The notes under the pieces: model-generated
What the model saw: the letters and a program-made list of their open reading frames with translations, nothing else
Databases searched by the model: none
Told to the model about the DNA's origin: nothing
Made by a program: the position numbers and the translations under genes
Source of the DNA: Phaseolus vulgaris
Taxonomy: Eukaryota > Streptophyta > Magnoliopsida > Fabales > Fabaceae
NCBI RefSeq assembly: GCF_000499845.2
Contig: NC_023756.2
Coordinates: 38,320,565-38,384,564 of the forward strand
DNA: 64,000 nt
Direction of reading: 5' to 3'
In this document: positions 10,311 to 22,097 of the stretch, piece by piece
Numbering within the stretch: position 1 is the first letter of the stretch
Layout of the letters: every line of letters starts with the position of its first letter

Positions 10311-10794
10311 AAGTAAAAACCATCCCTAAAGAGTTGTTGTTTTCATATTTCATCCAAGAAAGAAAAGTATCTGATTCACCATGAAACATTTAGCAAGTTC
10401 ACAGGTATAAACAATATGTTATAACTTAGTGCAGTTATGTTGTCAATTATACTCTCCCATTTTTACTTGTTAGTGTTCAATATTAATGTTTTTTAAGCTC
10501 CTATGGACATGTTTTATGTTCAGATGTGTAAGATATAAGTGAAGTATAGAAAAGTGCAGAAGTGTATGAACATTTGAATCAATTGTTTACTTTTTTTTTC
10601 AACTTCAAATATGGAGTTTTTCTTTGTATGGTTATACAATCGCTGTGAATCTGTGATGAAGAACCGTGTGAGAAGAATGAAGAAGACACCCTCAACAATC
10701 AAAAGGAACAAACACACAATACCGTGAAATGCTCTCTGTAAACAGATAAAAAGAAAGCAAGAAGGGCACGAACTAAAGAATCCTAAAGGAAAAG
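10311..10794. other. Intergenic, no gene recognised
   Basis: Short AT-rich stretch between the resistance-gene relic and the target duplication of the next Copia element. There is a possible weak continuation of the receptor's C-terminal region at 10310-10375, but nothing that can be read in one frame. Confidence 0.45.
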
Positions 10795-10799
10795 GAAAG

Positions 10800-10937
10800 T
10801 GTTACGCAAGCAACTGTTCTACCACCGCTTCACAGATATCTTTATATATCTATTGCCTTTTATATAAATATACACTTTTGAGATACACAATAATATTTTC
10901 TATGTTTTTTGATAATGGTTATCTGTGATTCTTTATA
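10800..10937 (+). repeat. 5' LTR of the Ale-like Copia element
   Basis: Starts TGTTACGCAAGCA. It shares CGCTTCACAGATATCTTTATAT, TTGCCTTTT and TACACTTTTGAGATACACA with 26861-27004. Its end is set by the primer-binding site that follows and by the position where the right LTR meets its target duplication. Confidence 0.85.
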
Positions 10938-10950
10938 TGATATCCAGAGC
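10938..10950 (+). promoter_or_regulatory. Degenerate primer-binding site
   Basis: TGATATCCAGAGC directly after the 5' LTR. It is recognisable as TGGTATCAGAGC (initiator-Met tRNA) with a substitution and one inserted base. Confidence 0.7.
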
Positions 10951-10971
10951 TTTCCTTTTTCGCTGTTGCTC

Positions 10972-12292
10972 ATGTCATCTGCCACCTCCACTACGAATGC
11001 CTCCTTTGTCACACTATGAGCACAACAACTGATTTCCTGCATCACTTTGCCCCTCTCATTCTCTTAAAGTTTGTAGGGGACAATTTTTTGTTTGGAAACA
11101 GCAGGTTCTTGCAACCATTGATGGTCTTTCACTGTCCAAATTTCTGGATGACTCTCAGGTTTCACCTCGCTTCCTCCCCACTAGCGATGACAGTCCTCCT
11201 CAAATCAACCCAGATTTTCTTCTCTATCAGCAACAAGATAATCTAATTGTTGCCTGGATGTTGGCATCGATGACCAATCCATTTTTGACAAAAATGGTGG
11301 GCCTCCAATCGTCGTCTCAAATCTAGCAAACCCTTCATACCCATTTTGCGCCTAACACTCGTGCTCAGATCAAGAAATTTTGTTTCCGTATCAAGACTCC
11401 AAAGCAAGATCGCTCCATCAACACCTATCTTCTCTACATCAAGAAGATTGTCAATTCTCTTGCCACAATTGATGCTCCTGTGTCCATAGACAATCAGGTA
11501 GAGGTCATTCTTAATGGTCTTTTTGAGGATTACAATCATTTTGTTGCCTCCATTATGTCAAGATCTAAATCCTACACCATAAATGAAATAGAGGCATTGC
11601 TGCTAGCTCAAAAAGAAAGACTGGAAAAAGCATCATTCTGTGGATCCGCTTACCTATTCCCAAGTTGCTGCTTCTTGGAATCCATCGCATTCAAGAAATG
11701 GGAAATCAAATCACTGTTTTCCTTCCTCACGTGGTTGTCGTGGTCATTATCATCCATCTTCGTCCACAAGTTTGCGGTCTTCTTCGTCTTTTCTATCTAC
11801 TCCCACCCAGCCCTGGAATGCTTGGACCACTGCTCGTCCTACTTGCGAAATCTGCAAGAAACCTAGCCACACTACCGAACATTGCTGGCACAGGTATGAC
11901 CAACCTGCTCCTCCAACTCCTCATGCCAACTTCTCTTAACTGCCCATTCACGACACTGCTTCCAACACTGTCTCTCTTTTAGGAGCCCCTTCATTTGTTG
12001 ATGACCCTCCATTGTATCCGGACAGTGGTGTTACCCATCACATAACCAACAATTCATCCGTTTATTTTGACAAGCAACCTTATGATGGAACTAATCTTGT
12101 CAAAATGGGTAATCGAAAAGGTTTATTAGTATCTCATATAGGTTCTATGAATTTTCGTTCTTCTACTTCTAAAAAATATTTATTGTTAGTTGATCTTCTT
12201 CATGTTCCAGGAATCACGAAGAATCTTCTTAGCGTTTCAAAGTTCTGTCGTGATAACAATGTTATTTTTTAATTTACCTCTCACAGTTGTTA
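10972..12292 (+). pseudogene. Copia gag and protease, multiply frameshifted
   Basis: Reading across frames from the ATG at 10972 gives a UBN2-type gag. GDNFLFGNSRFLQ near 11081 is a frame-broken form of the usual NFLxWKxQ motif. It continues through QINPDFLLYQQQDN (about 11210) and SIDNQVEVILNGLFEDYNHF (11481-11540) to KSYTINEIEALLLAQKERLE (11568-11628). A CCHC knuckle (CEICKKPSHTTEHC, about 11845-11886) follows, then the protease motif YPDSGVTHHITNN (12015-12055) and LHVPGITKNLLSVSKF (12203-12247). At least three frame changes and several stops separate these segments. The product would have formed the capsid and processed the polyprotein; it is now non-functional. Confidence 0.88.
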
Positions 12293-12347
12293 TGTTCTTG
12301 ATTAGAAAATCAAACGTGTTCTTCTATAAGGTTGCCTTAAAGATGTC

Positions 12348-13507
12348 TTGTATATCTTTCCTAATCTTCACACGTTGTCTTCTTATTCTATTCATTCAAT
12401 GTCTTTAACTATTGCACATGCTACTATAAATCAATGGCACGAACGATTTGGATATTGTAGTTTTAAAGTTCTCAAAAAGATTCTTACATCCTGTGATATA
12501 CCTGTTTCAAATAATATTGTGTTTTGCTATGCCTGTGTGCATGGTAAGTGTCACCAACTTCCCTTTTATAGTTTTAAGCATACCTATTCTCGACCCTTAA
12601 AAATAGTTTACAATGATGTGTGGGGTCCTGCTTCTATTTTAGCATCCAATGGAGCTTGTTATTATATATCGTTTGTTGATGCTTATACCAAATTTACTTG
12701 GATATATCTTATACATCATAAGTCTCAAGTTAAAAATGTTTTTAAATTTTTTAAAAACCTTGTTGGAAATCAAACTAGATACAAGATTACTGTTGTACAA
12801 TCTGACAATGCAAAAGAATATCTCTCTTTAACCTCCTATCTTCAACAATGTGGCATTCAACATCGTCTCTCATGTCCATATACACATGAGCAAAATGGTT
12901 ATGTAGAAAGGAAACACCGTCATATTATTGATATGGGGATCACCTTGCTCACCACAACCTCTCTTCCTCTTAAATTTTGGGTTGAAGCCTTCATTGTTGT
13001 TGTCCATACCATCAATGTTCTTCCTACAAATGTTCTTAAAGGTGACAACCCGTATAATATGTTGTTTAAACGCAAACCTGACTGCAAACATTTCAATGTT
13101 TTTGGTCGTGCATTTTATCCTAACCTGCGTCCATATAATCAGTGTAAATTTACTTTTCTCTCTGCATGTTGTTTGTTTCTTGGATATAGTATTGGTCATG
13201 CGGGTTACATCTGTCTTACTCAAGAAGGAAAGACAATTGTCTCCCGTCATGTTGTGTTCAATGAAAAATCTTTTCCGTACAAAGATCATGCTGATAAATT
13301 TGTTATTCCATCAGGTAATGCTAAAGTACACACAAGTTTTACTCCCACTATTACTCTTATTCATTCACCAAATACTGCAAATAATTTATCTTCTAATGAT
13401 CATGCTTTTATCCCCCATGCTTCCTCTGTTACTTCTTCTTTGTTGTCCTCTAACTCATCCATTACCCTTTCCTCTAAACCTTCTACAACTCCCACTAACA
13501 CTACACC
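12348..13507 (+). pseudogene. Copia integrase (Ale-like), 3' truncated by nested insertion
   Basis: One long open stretch carries the integrase zinc region (WHERFGY, then CYACVHGKC) and the catalytic core: NDVWGP (aspartate at about residue 90 of the open stretch), QSDNAKEY (about 153) and YTHEQNGYVERKH (glutamate about 187). The second zinc-binding histidine expected in HERFGH is tyrosine here. It continues through the usual C-terminal region (FNVFGR, CCLFLGYSIGHAGYICL, GKTIVSRHVVFNE) into a Ser/Thr/Pro-rich linker. At 13508 it runs into the TGATGG end of an inserted LTR, which supplies an accidental stop. Confidence 0.9.
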
Positions 13508-14149
13508 TGATGGAAAAACGTTCTTCTTCTATTAGTGATCTTTGTAATTTCTTCTTTGGATGAATGATGAAGGAGATATGATGAGCGAAAGCATTAAAGA
13601 AACTCAAGAGGAGTTTCCATGGATTGAAGTGGAGTTAGGAATTTGTGAGAGTGAGAGGTGAGGCCAACTCACTAGGAAAGAGTCTAGGCTAAGTCTTGAA
13701 GGAGACTAACCTAGGGAGAACTTAAGAACGAGTAGAATGGCCAAAATTAGGCAGCATTTCATTACTAATTCCAAGTTAAAGAAATACATGTATAAGAGAC
13801 TCCTATTTATAGGAGAAAGTCTCTCAAAAACTCTCAAATGAGAGTGTGACAAGTGTCACCACCTTATTGGTGCAAATCCTCTCCATTAAGGAGAAGACAT
13901 GTGGAGACTCATGTCTTCCTTGCCTACATTTCTATTTGCACCCCTTTTTTACTATTTTACACATTACTTTGTTTTCTATTTACATCTTTCTCTACTTTGG
14001 CCCAAAATACAAGGCCCAAAACTTCCTAACTACTCTATACAATTTTTACAAGGCTAAGAAGAAGAAAAAGACTTTACAAGCTCTTCATTAAAGCTCGATC
14101 TTCGTCTATCTTCTTGGCCGAAAGTTTTGAGGCTGGACGGTTTCCATCA
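13508..14149 (-). repeat. Complete 3' LTR of element T
   Basis: 642 bp from TGATGGAAAAACGTTC to GACGGTTTCCATCA on the plus strand. The first 271 bp recur as copies at 16509, 19257 and 25121. A TATAAATA box on the minus strand (13804-13811) sits within the self-complementary TCCTATTTATAGGA; the three truncated copies lack this promoter part. Confidence 0.88.
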
Positions 14150-14170
14150 TCCCCACCCTCTTGAAAAGGA
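14150..14170 (-). promoter_or_regulatory. Polypurine tract of element T
   Basis: The minus strand reads a purine-rich stretch ending AAGAGGGTGGGGA directly before the TGATGGAAACC start of the LTR, the expected plus-strand primer site. Confidence 0.75.
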
Positions 14171-14194
14171 TCTGTCCTCAGATCTGAATGATGC

Positions 14195-15421
14195 TCAATG
14201 ACAACAGCCTCTGTTTATTTGATGTTTTCCTCCTGGGTCAAATGTCAATCTACAATAAACATCAAACAAACATGAGATCAATTTCTTTTTTAAAAGAAAA
14301 TTAAAACAAAAGAAAACTAAACAAAAATAAGGCCCTTTATCTTTAAATTTCTTTTTAAAGAAAAACATAAGGTCCCTTTCAAAAATATTTTTATTCACTT
14401 TGTGTTGTTTATTGCCCAAGCTAGGCAACAACATCACAAAGTTTGGTTTTTGAGATTTTTGTAAAGAAGAATGAGCATTATATAATTGAAAAGAAGAGTT
14501 CAAAGTATTGCAATCCCCCTTTAAGGATTCTTTCTTAGCCATGCTTTGAAGGAGTGTCATAAAAGGCTCTTCTTCTTTGTGGGTTTCCTCTTCTTCCTTT
14601 TCAATCAAACATTCTTCTGTATTTTTTGTGGAGGAAATATTTATATCTATATCTGGTTCAGCTCCAAACATAGATTTTTCTTCAAGCACATCCTTACAAG
14701 GGTTTTCTAGAGAAGATAAAATGTTATCGATAATTGATTCAACTCCAGAAAAAGAGTTTTTTGTACTTTCCTTTTCTATCATCACTTTTTCTCTATTTTC
14801 TTTCTCTTCTCTATCTTTCCTTTCGTTCTCCTCTCTTTCCCTTTTCTCCTTCTCTTCTTTCTTTCTGTCAAGAGCTTGGAATTTTTCTCTAAACTCCTTT
14901 TCTCTTCTAACATATTATTTTTCTCTGTATATAAAATTTCTTCCTTTTTCTACAAGCTCTTTCATTTCTTCTCTAAGCTTTTTCTTTTTCACATATGAAG
15001 GTGGAACAAACTTTCTTCTCATACACATCTTCAATTCATCCCAATTAAGTACTTCTGATTTTCTGCCATTAATAACATCAGTTTCCCTTTTTGTCCACCA
15101 AGACCTAGCATATTCTTGAAAACTTAGGGTAGCCATGGAAAATCTACTAAATTCATCCAATTGATGTTTTTCAAAGATTTGATCAACTTTTGTTTCCCAT
15201 TCTAAATATGCTTCAACATTTTTATTTCCATCAAAGTAAGGAATGTATACTTCAGGCTCGGTAGAATAATATAAACTTCTATGCTCAAAACACATCCCTT
15301 CCTTTTTTTGATAATGAGGGTTATAAATCTTTCTTCTACTAGGATGATAAGTATACATAGACATATTAAGCTTTGTATTTAAAAGATTTTTCAGAAGAAG
15401 GAAAGTGAGTTTAGCACACAA
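14195..15421 (-). pseudogene. Gypsy-type gag of element T with charged tail
   Basis: The first open stretch (15421-14915) carries the Ty3/Gypsy gag core: YLEWETKVDQIFEKH, then YARSWW and MRRKFVPPSY. After a stop and frame change, the minus strand continues through a Glu/Lys/Arg-rich, probably coiled-coil region (about 14900-14760, mirrored as a CTTTCTCTT-rich plus strand). It ends in a second open stretch (14785-14195) of acidic, low-complexity sequence. No zinc knuckle, protease or polymerase follows. It should have built virus-like particles for a non-autonomous element. The segment past 14500 is unlike any family I recognise. Confidence 0.75.
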
Positions 15422-16494
15422 GGTAAATTCCCAAGAAAGAGAGGTGGGTCACAATGGACACTCTTAAGTACCAAGTCTTTCCTAGCTAAAACTTATCCCA
15501 ATGCACTTCACAAATCTCCTTGCAATGAAAACTTCTTCAACACAAACAAAGAGTTTTCTAAAGAAAGAAACTAAAAGAAAGCTTTTAAAAACTAAGAATT
15601 TAAATTGCAAAAATTTAAACTAGACGACTCCTAATGGTGAGGCTTGTTGGCACTTGTGAACCTTCAAGACACACTCACCGTCTAAAGCGTGTATCTAATA
15701 AGAAAATTAAAGAAAACTTGTAGGAGATAGAAGAACACCAAAGGCTCTTCCAAGACACCTAAAGTAAAGATAATGGCCAAATTACAAAACAATTGAAATC
15801 ACGCAAAATTTAAAAAAAAAAAAAAATCTTCAAAGTTCTCTTCTCTTCTCTCACAAGTGTTTCTCTCCAAGCTTTTACTTGTTTGTCCTCCAAAGGTGAG
15901 TACCCCTTGCAAAGTCTTTTGCCTTCTCTTAGGATGCTACCTAGAAGTTAGCTCAATTCTCACAAAGAACAAATTCAAGGTATATTTCACTTCAAGAGGT
16001 CAATAATAAAAGCAATAAATGCTCAATTTGAAGAGTGAAACTCAAAGGAGATTAGAGATGACAAACACAAAGATTATCCATAAAATCAAGACAAGCAAGA
16101 AATTAAAGGTTTTCAAGAAAGTAGGCACTCAAAAGAAAATAGCTAAAGATAGGCACTAGAATGGATTACAAAAAATAAAAAATAAAAAAATATCATTTTT
16201 TTTCAATGTGCATAAGACCCAAACACCAAATGATGATCCTATATGTTTTGGCCCAAAATGCAATTGGGCAGAATTTGTTTCCACTTTTCTAATCCCAATC
16301 TCGTGGCCCCACAGAAAGTCCTCAATCGCTGAATTCTTTCATCAAAATCATGCTTCAATACTGCACCGTTTCTGCTTGTGTGCCAAGATTCAATTCTTCA
16401 AAAGCACTATTCAGCAAACCATGGACCCCACCATGTGAATGTCAATTTCTTGCCAAATTGAACAACTTCACGTTCTCGCAGCCACCTATACTTT
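15422..16494 (-). other. Untranslated leader of element T
   Basis: A-rich sequence between the primer-binding site and gag, with no coding potential that I recognise. Leaders of this size are common in plant Gypsy-type non-autonomous elements. It is not similar to the leader in the neighbouring tandem units. Confidence 0.55.
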
Positions 16495-16506
16495 GCTCTA
16501 ATACCA
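16495..16506 (-). promoter_or_regulatory. Primer-binding site of element T
   Basis: The minus strand reads TGGTATTAGAGC two bases from the LTR end at 16509, one substitution from the initiator-Met tRNA complement. Confidence 0.8.
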
Positions 16507-16508
16507 AA

Positions 16509-19256
16509 TGATGGAAAAACGTTCTTCATCTATTAGGGATCTTTGTAATTTCTTCTTTGGATGAATGATGATGGAGATATGATGAGCGGAAGCATTAAAG
16601 AAACTCAAGAGGAGTTTCCATGGATTGAAGTGGAGTTAGGAATTTGTGAGAGTGAGAGGTGAGGCCAACTCACTAGGAAAGAGTCTAGGCTAAGTCTTGA
16701 AGGAGACTAACCTAAGGAGAACTTAAGAACAAGTAGAATGGCCAAAATTAGGCAGCATTTCATTACTAATTCCAAGTTACTTCTTGCAAATCCACACCAA
16801 ATTTTGTCAATTGCCACCACCAGAATTTGCTTTCTAAATAAATTGAATTGTCGCTTGAACACTACACCATTATCCTCACAAAAGTAATTATTGGAACTAA
16901 TTCAACTCATCACTCCACTGGTTCTGCACATACTTCCCAATTTTGACCCAAAGTGCAACTTCAAAGCAAATTAAACACTAATTGTGTTCCAGAATCAACT
17001 AAATTGTTGTTAATTCAATTCCAATTCAGCACTGCAATTAAACCAATCATTCATAATACCATCGTAAAATTGAAATACATTACTAATTTAGCTACTGCAC
17101 TAGGAATCACAAATTCAAAGTCAAGTGATTAAAGCCATGAAATCTGCAATAAAACATTGCACCAAGAGTAGAAAACCAATGCCACATGAGTCAAATAATT
17201 TGCACCGTTTTCAGATGCACTGAACAACTCCAAATTTATGTTTTAGAGTTGCAATGATCCTCAACATAGTGGTCTGAACCAATTGCTTGTATCAGAAACA
17301 CTAATTCACCTCCAATTCTCGCGAGCCCCAATGTTTTTTTTAAAAAAAAAAACAAAATAGTGAACTCTTGCACTGTTCTTCTCACGCAAATTTCAGATTT
17401 CCAAATCAATGGCAATTCAATTGGCTCACTGGACCAATGCATCAACCAATTATATGCAGATTTCTTTTCTAAAGAAAATTGCTTAGCACCATTTGGGAAA
17501 ATTTGCACCAAGACAAACCGCTTGGACTAATAGTTTCTGGAGTGCCCCAACGCTTCTACAAGACCAGTAGCACACCACCAATCAAGAAATGTTTAAGTTG
17601 TTAAAACACTGTTTCAATTTTAATCCTTCCCCTTCTAATCAGCCAGCGAATGCCATCAACGAAAACAAATTGTGCATAAATTTTGCACTAAAACAGATTA
17701 CAGTTCCAACAATCACCAAACCAGAAGAATAAAAAAGAATTCAGCAACACTTCATGGACTTCAATAATTTTATCAAATAGTATTCTGCAACAATTATTTT
17801 TTATCACTTAATCATTTTATAAAACCCGTGAACTGCAGTTCTCAACCAAACTCAATTGCTTCAACTCCACACAGCACTGCTTCCAGCAGTCACAGAAACA
17901 ACTCCAGAAAAAAGCACAAATTCAACTCAAATAAATTTGTTTGCGTATTCACAAAATCCACCGTCAATTTCAACGAGTGCCTATTCCAATTCGAACTAGC
18001 ACAATTCTCCGATAAAACATGTGAACTGGAAATTAAGACAAGATATGAGGATGCAGTGGCTAGGTTAAACAGTACCTGAGGTCACGAACAACACCGCTTC
18101 CAACAATTCCACCGAATGGATTTACGCTGCTTCAACGAAGAACAACGAAATAGTTCCGATTAACACTTTTCCAATGCCATTCTGGATCCGGCAGAGATGT
18201 AAACTTATGTTTCCGCAGGAAACCACAACATATCCGTTTCGCAATCACTACTCAGTGTTCTACGATCACAGGATTTAAAAATCGTTCCAGAGAATGAAGA
18301 ACAAGATGAAAAATGCACCGAAAACTCACCGGAAATGTTGCTTCCGATCACCGATTTAGGTTACCGGAAACGCAAAAACCTCTGTCCACTGATTATGTTT
18401 GCCGGAAGCCGCAAACCTCCTTATACCAATTTCGTTCGCCTAAAACCACAAAACACCTCCGTTCGTGATTCCGCCAACACCACAGCGCTTCACACCGAAC
18501 AAATTCTTCGTCAAACTTATGTTTCTCACCTTCGCACCAAACTCAACTCACACGTTTTCAAAATCACATAAAAAATGAAGAACAAGATGAACGGATTGAA
18601 AACGCATATGAACGTGAACGAGCAACAGATTTTCGTGAAATTTTGACAATAGAAACGGATTCAGAACTGCTATTCGCACCACAAATCCACTGAGATCTCA
18701 CAAACAGCTCCAGATTACTCTTCAAACTTGGAAATTTCTTTTTGAACCACTAACAATTTTTTGGAAAAATTTTCGAGAATTTTCGAAAATGAATTTTGAG
18801 AGAATGATAATGGAAACCTAACTCAAAGAAAATTGCTAATGATCTAGCAATTTATGAACTCAAAAATGAAAATCAAAAGCACTCAAGAGCTCTAATCTAT
18901 GAAGAAATTTGAAAAAAACTTCAAAAAGTTCAACTAATGGAGTTTATGACAAATTTTGACTAAAAATGACTCTAGACAAAACATATATGATTATAAAATA
19001 AAAATGACTCAATTATATAAAAATTTCACTGAACAAATTTGAAGAAAACTCAAAAAATTCAAAAGCACACATGAACATGAACACAAGAACACCTAAAAGC
19101 ACATACATGAAGGTTCAAGTAAGAACAATTAATTTAAACAGAACAAAAAGACAAAAAACACAAAATCAATCGATAAACATTCAAGAAAATTATGAACAAC
19201 ACGAAAATTAGAAAAAAATTGAAGAATATCTTACAACCATAACTGTGAATACCAAA
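16509..19256 (-). repeat. Tandem unit A: partial LTR plus leader plus PBS-like site
   Basis: Unit of 2748 bp. Its first 271 bp (16509-16779) are the 3' part of the element-T LTR. The following 2.47 kb (starting CTTCTTGCAAATCC) are a different, non-coding leader. It ends in GTGAATACCAAA, the decayed PBS of the next LTR copy. The same order recurs in the next unit with a few percent divergence, and the LTR/leader junction is at the identical base in all copies. Small open frames such as 17828-18079 and 18335-18571 are not conserved in frame with their counterparts in unit B, so I do not call genes. Confidence 0.85.
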
Positions 19257-22097
19257 TGATGGAAAAACGTTCTTCTTCTATTAGTGATCATTGTAATTTC
19301 TTCTTTGGATGAATGATGAAGGAGATATGATGAGCGGAAGCATTAAAGAAACTCAAGAAGAGTTTCCATGGATTGAAGTGGAGTTAGGAATTTGTGAGAG
19401 TGAGAGGTGAGGTCAACTCACTAGGAAAGAGTCTAGGCTAAGTTTTTTTGAAGGAGACTAACCTAGGGAGAACTTAAGAAAAAGTAGAATTGCCAAAATT
19501 AGGCCGCATTTCATTACTAATTCCAAGTTACTTCTTGCAGATCCGCACCAAATTTCGTCAATTGCCACCACCAAAATTTGATTTCTAAATAAATTGAATT
19601 GCCGCTTAAACACTACACCATTATCCTCACAAGAGTAATTATTGGCACTAATTCAAGTCATCACTCCATTGGTTCTGCACATACTTCCCAATTTTTACCC
19701 AAAGTGCAACTTCAAAGCAAATTAAACACTAATTGTGTTCTGGAATAAACTAAATTGTTGTTAATTCAATTCCAATTCAGCACTGCAACTAAACCAATCA
19801 TTCATAATACCATCGTAAAACTGAAATACATTACTAATTTAGCTACTGCACTAGGAATCACAAATTCAAAGTCAAGTGATTAAAGCTATGAAATCTGCAA
19901 TAAAACTTTGCACCAAGAGCAGAAAACCAATGTCACATTAGTCAAATAATTTGCACCGTTTTCAGATGCACTGAACATCCAAATTTATGTTTTAGAGTTA
20001 CAATGATCCTCAACACAGTGGTCTGAACCAATTCCTTGTATCAGAAACACTAATTCACCTCCAATTCTCGCGAGCCCCAGTATTTTTTTTTTTAAAAACA
20101 AAATAGTGAGGTCTTGCACTGTTCATCTCACGTAAATTTCAGATTTCCAAATCAATGGCAATTCAATTGGCTCACTGGACCAATGCATCAACCAATTATA
20201 TGCAAATTTCTTTTCTAAAGAAAATTGCTTAGCACCGTTTGGGAAAATCTGCACCAAGACAAACCGCTTGGACTAGTAGTTTCTGGAGTGCCCCAACGCT
20301 TATACTAGATCAGCAGCACACCACTAATCAAGAAATGTTTAAGTTGTTAAAACACTGTTTCAATTTTAATCCTTCTTCTTCAAATCAGCCAGCGAATGCC
20401 ATCAACAAAAACAAATTGAGCATAAATTTTGCACTAAAACAGGTTACAGTTCCAACAATCACCAAACCAGAAGAATAAAAAAGAATTCAGCAACACAGCC
20501 AAAGCAACACTTCATGGACTTCAATAATTTTATCAAACAGTATTCTGCAACAATTTTTTTTATCACTGAATCATTTTATCAAACCCGTGAACTGCAGTTC
20601 TCAACCAAACTCAATTGCTTCAACTCCACACAGCACTGCTTCCAACAGTCACAGAAACAACTCCAGACAAAAAGCACAAAATCAACTCAAATAAATTTGT
20701 TTCCGTATTCACAAATTCCACCGTCAATTTCAACGAGTGCCTATTCCAATTCGAACTAGCACAATTCTCCGATAAAACTTGCGAACTGGAAATTAAGAGA
20801 AGATATGAGGATGAGTGGCTAGATTGCACAGTACCTTTGGTCACGAACAACACCGCTTCCAACAATTCCACCGAATGGATTTATGCTACTTCAACGAAGA
20901 ACAACGAAACAGTTTTGATTAACACTTTTCCAATGCGATTCTGGATCCGACGGGGATGTAAACTTATGTTTCCGCTGGAAACTACAACATCTCCGTTTCG
21001 CAATCACTACTCAGTGTTCTCCGATCACAGGATTTGAAAATCGTTCCAGAGAATGAAGAACAAGATGAAAAACGCACCTAAAACTCACCGAAAATGCTGC
21101 TTCCAATCACCGATTTAGGTTACCGGAAACGCAAAAACCTTCGTCCACTGATTATGTTTGCCGGAAGCTGCAAAACCTCCTTACACCAATTTCGTTCGCC
21201 AAAAACCGTAAAACACCTCCGTTCGTGATTCCTGAGGGATGTGAAGTTTTTAACTGCAAAGAAAAGTCAAAAGGATCCAAATTTGTAAGGGGACCAAATC
21301 TTCTTGCTTGAAATCTTTTATGCAGGAAAACTAAAGAAAAAGGAGGGACTGAGTCATCTGATCAAGTTCTTGAAGAAAAAGACAGTCATTGAAGCTGAAT
21401 CAATGTTATGAAAAAGACCTCAACAGTGAAAAGAGGTTTCTTGATCATAAAGCACATGACTCATTGAAGAATTAAAATAAGGATAAGACTTTCCTTTATT
21501 TGTTCTTAATTTCTGTTTCAAAGTTCCTTCTCATGGTTAAACAATCTTTTTATTATGCTCAATGTCATCTGCTTTGAAATCCTTCTGCTCATGGTTAAAA
21601 TTCAAAAATAGTTTTAACTGCTGTAGAAAAACAACCGATTGTTTCTTCAAAACAACCGATTGTTTTGGGTCTGACAGCACTATGAAGAAATTGTTTTAAT
21701 TGCTATTTTAAATTTCTATCTGTTGCAGATCAATTCAAAGAGAGAATCTTGGTCAAAGAATTTGTGTTGAAAGCTGATCATGTTCAGAGAGAAGTTACAA
21801 CAGTCATAAAGGAAAATATTCCAAAATCTTGGAAATTCAAGAGCCTTAATGACTAGTCAAAGATCACATGTGAAGACCATGTGATTCTCAGCTTTTTCTG
21901 ACATTTTCTGTGCAGAGCACTATCAAGTCCTCTCTCTCTGAAAATCAGGTACCCACTGAATAAAATTGAATGCTAATTGATTCTTTTTCTGCTATAAAAT
22001 CTGGTGCAGCTGATCTCTTCCACAAGAACAACCAATTGCAACATCTCTTGCAAAAAATCTGTGAAGAGAGCTCCTCTCTGTTTTCTTCTCTGCCATC

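Larger units (their letters stand above)
13508..16508 (-). mobile_element. Gag-only LTR element T inserted in the Copia element
   Basis: On the minus strand this has the layout of a terminal-repeat element with gag only. A primer-binding site (16495-16506) and an LTR end at 16509 lie upstream. Then come a leader, a Gypsy-type gag relic (15421-14195), a polypurine tract (14150-14170) and a complete 642-bp LTR (13508-14149). There is no protease, reverse transcriptase or integrase, so mobilisation would need enzymes from a relative. The upstream LTR (16509-16779) keeps only the 3' 271 bp of the LTR and leads into the tandem array described separately. No TSD can be read, because the far end of the insertion is deleted. 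Confidence 0.82.

Noticed and set aside
12870..13563. Long alternate frames overlapping the Copia integrase
   Set aside because: Shadow frames; the integrase frame carries all the family motifs.
14577..15119. 180-codon plus-strand Ser/Phe-rich open frame
   Set aside because: Mirror image of the Glu/Lys-rich gag region of element T on the minus strand.
17828..18571. Small frames in tandem unit A (also 20239-21037 in unit B)
   Set aside because: Frames shift between the two copies of the unit, so there is no sign of coding constraint. Treated as leader sequence.
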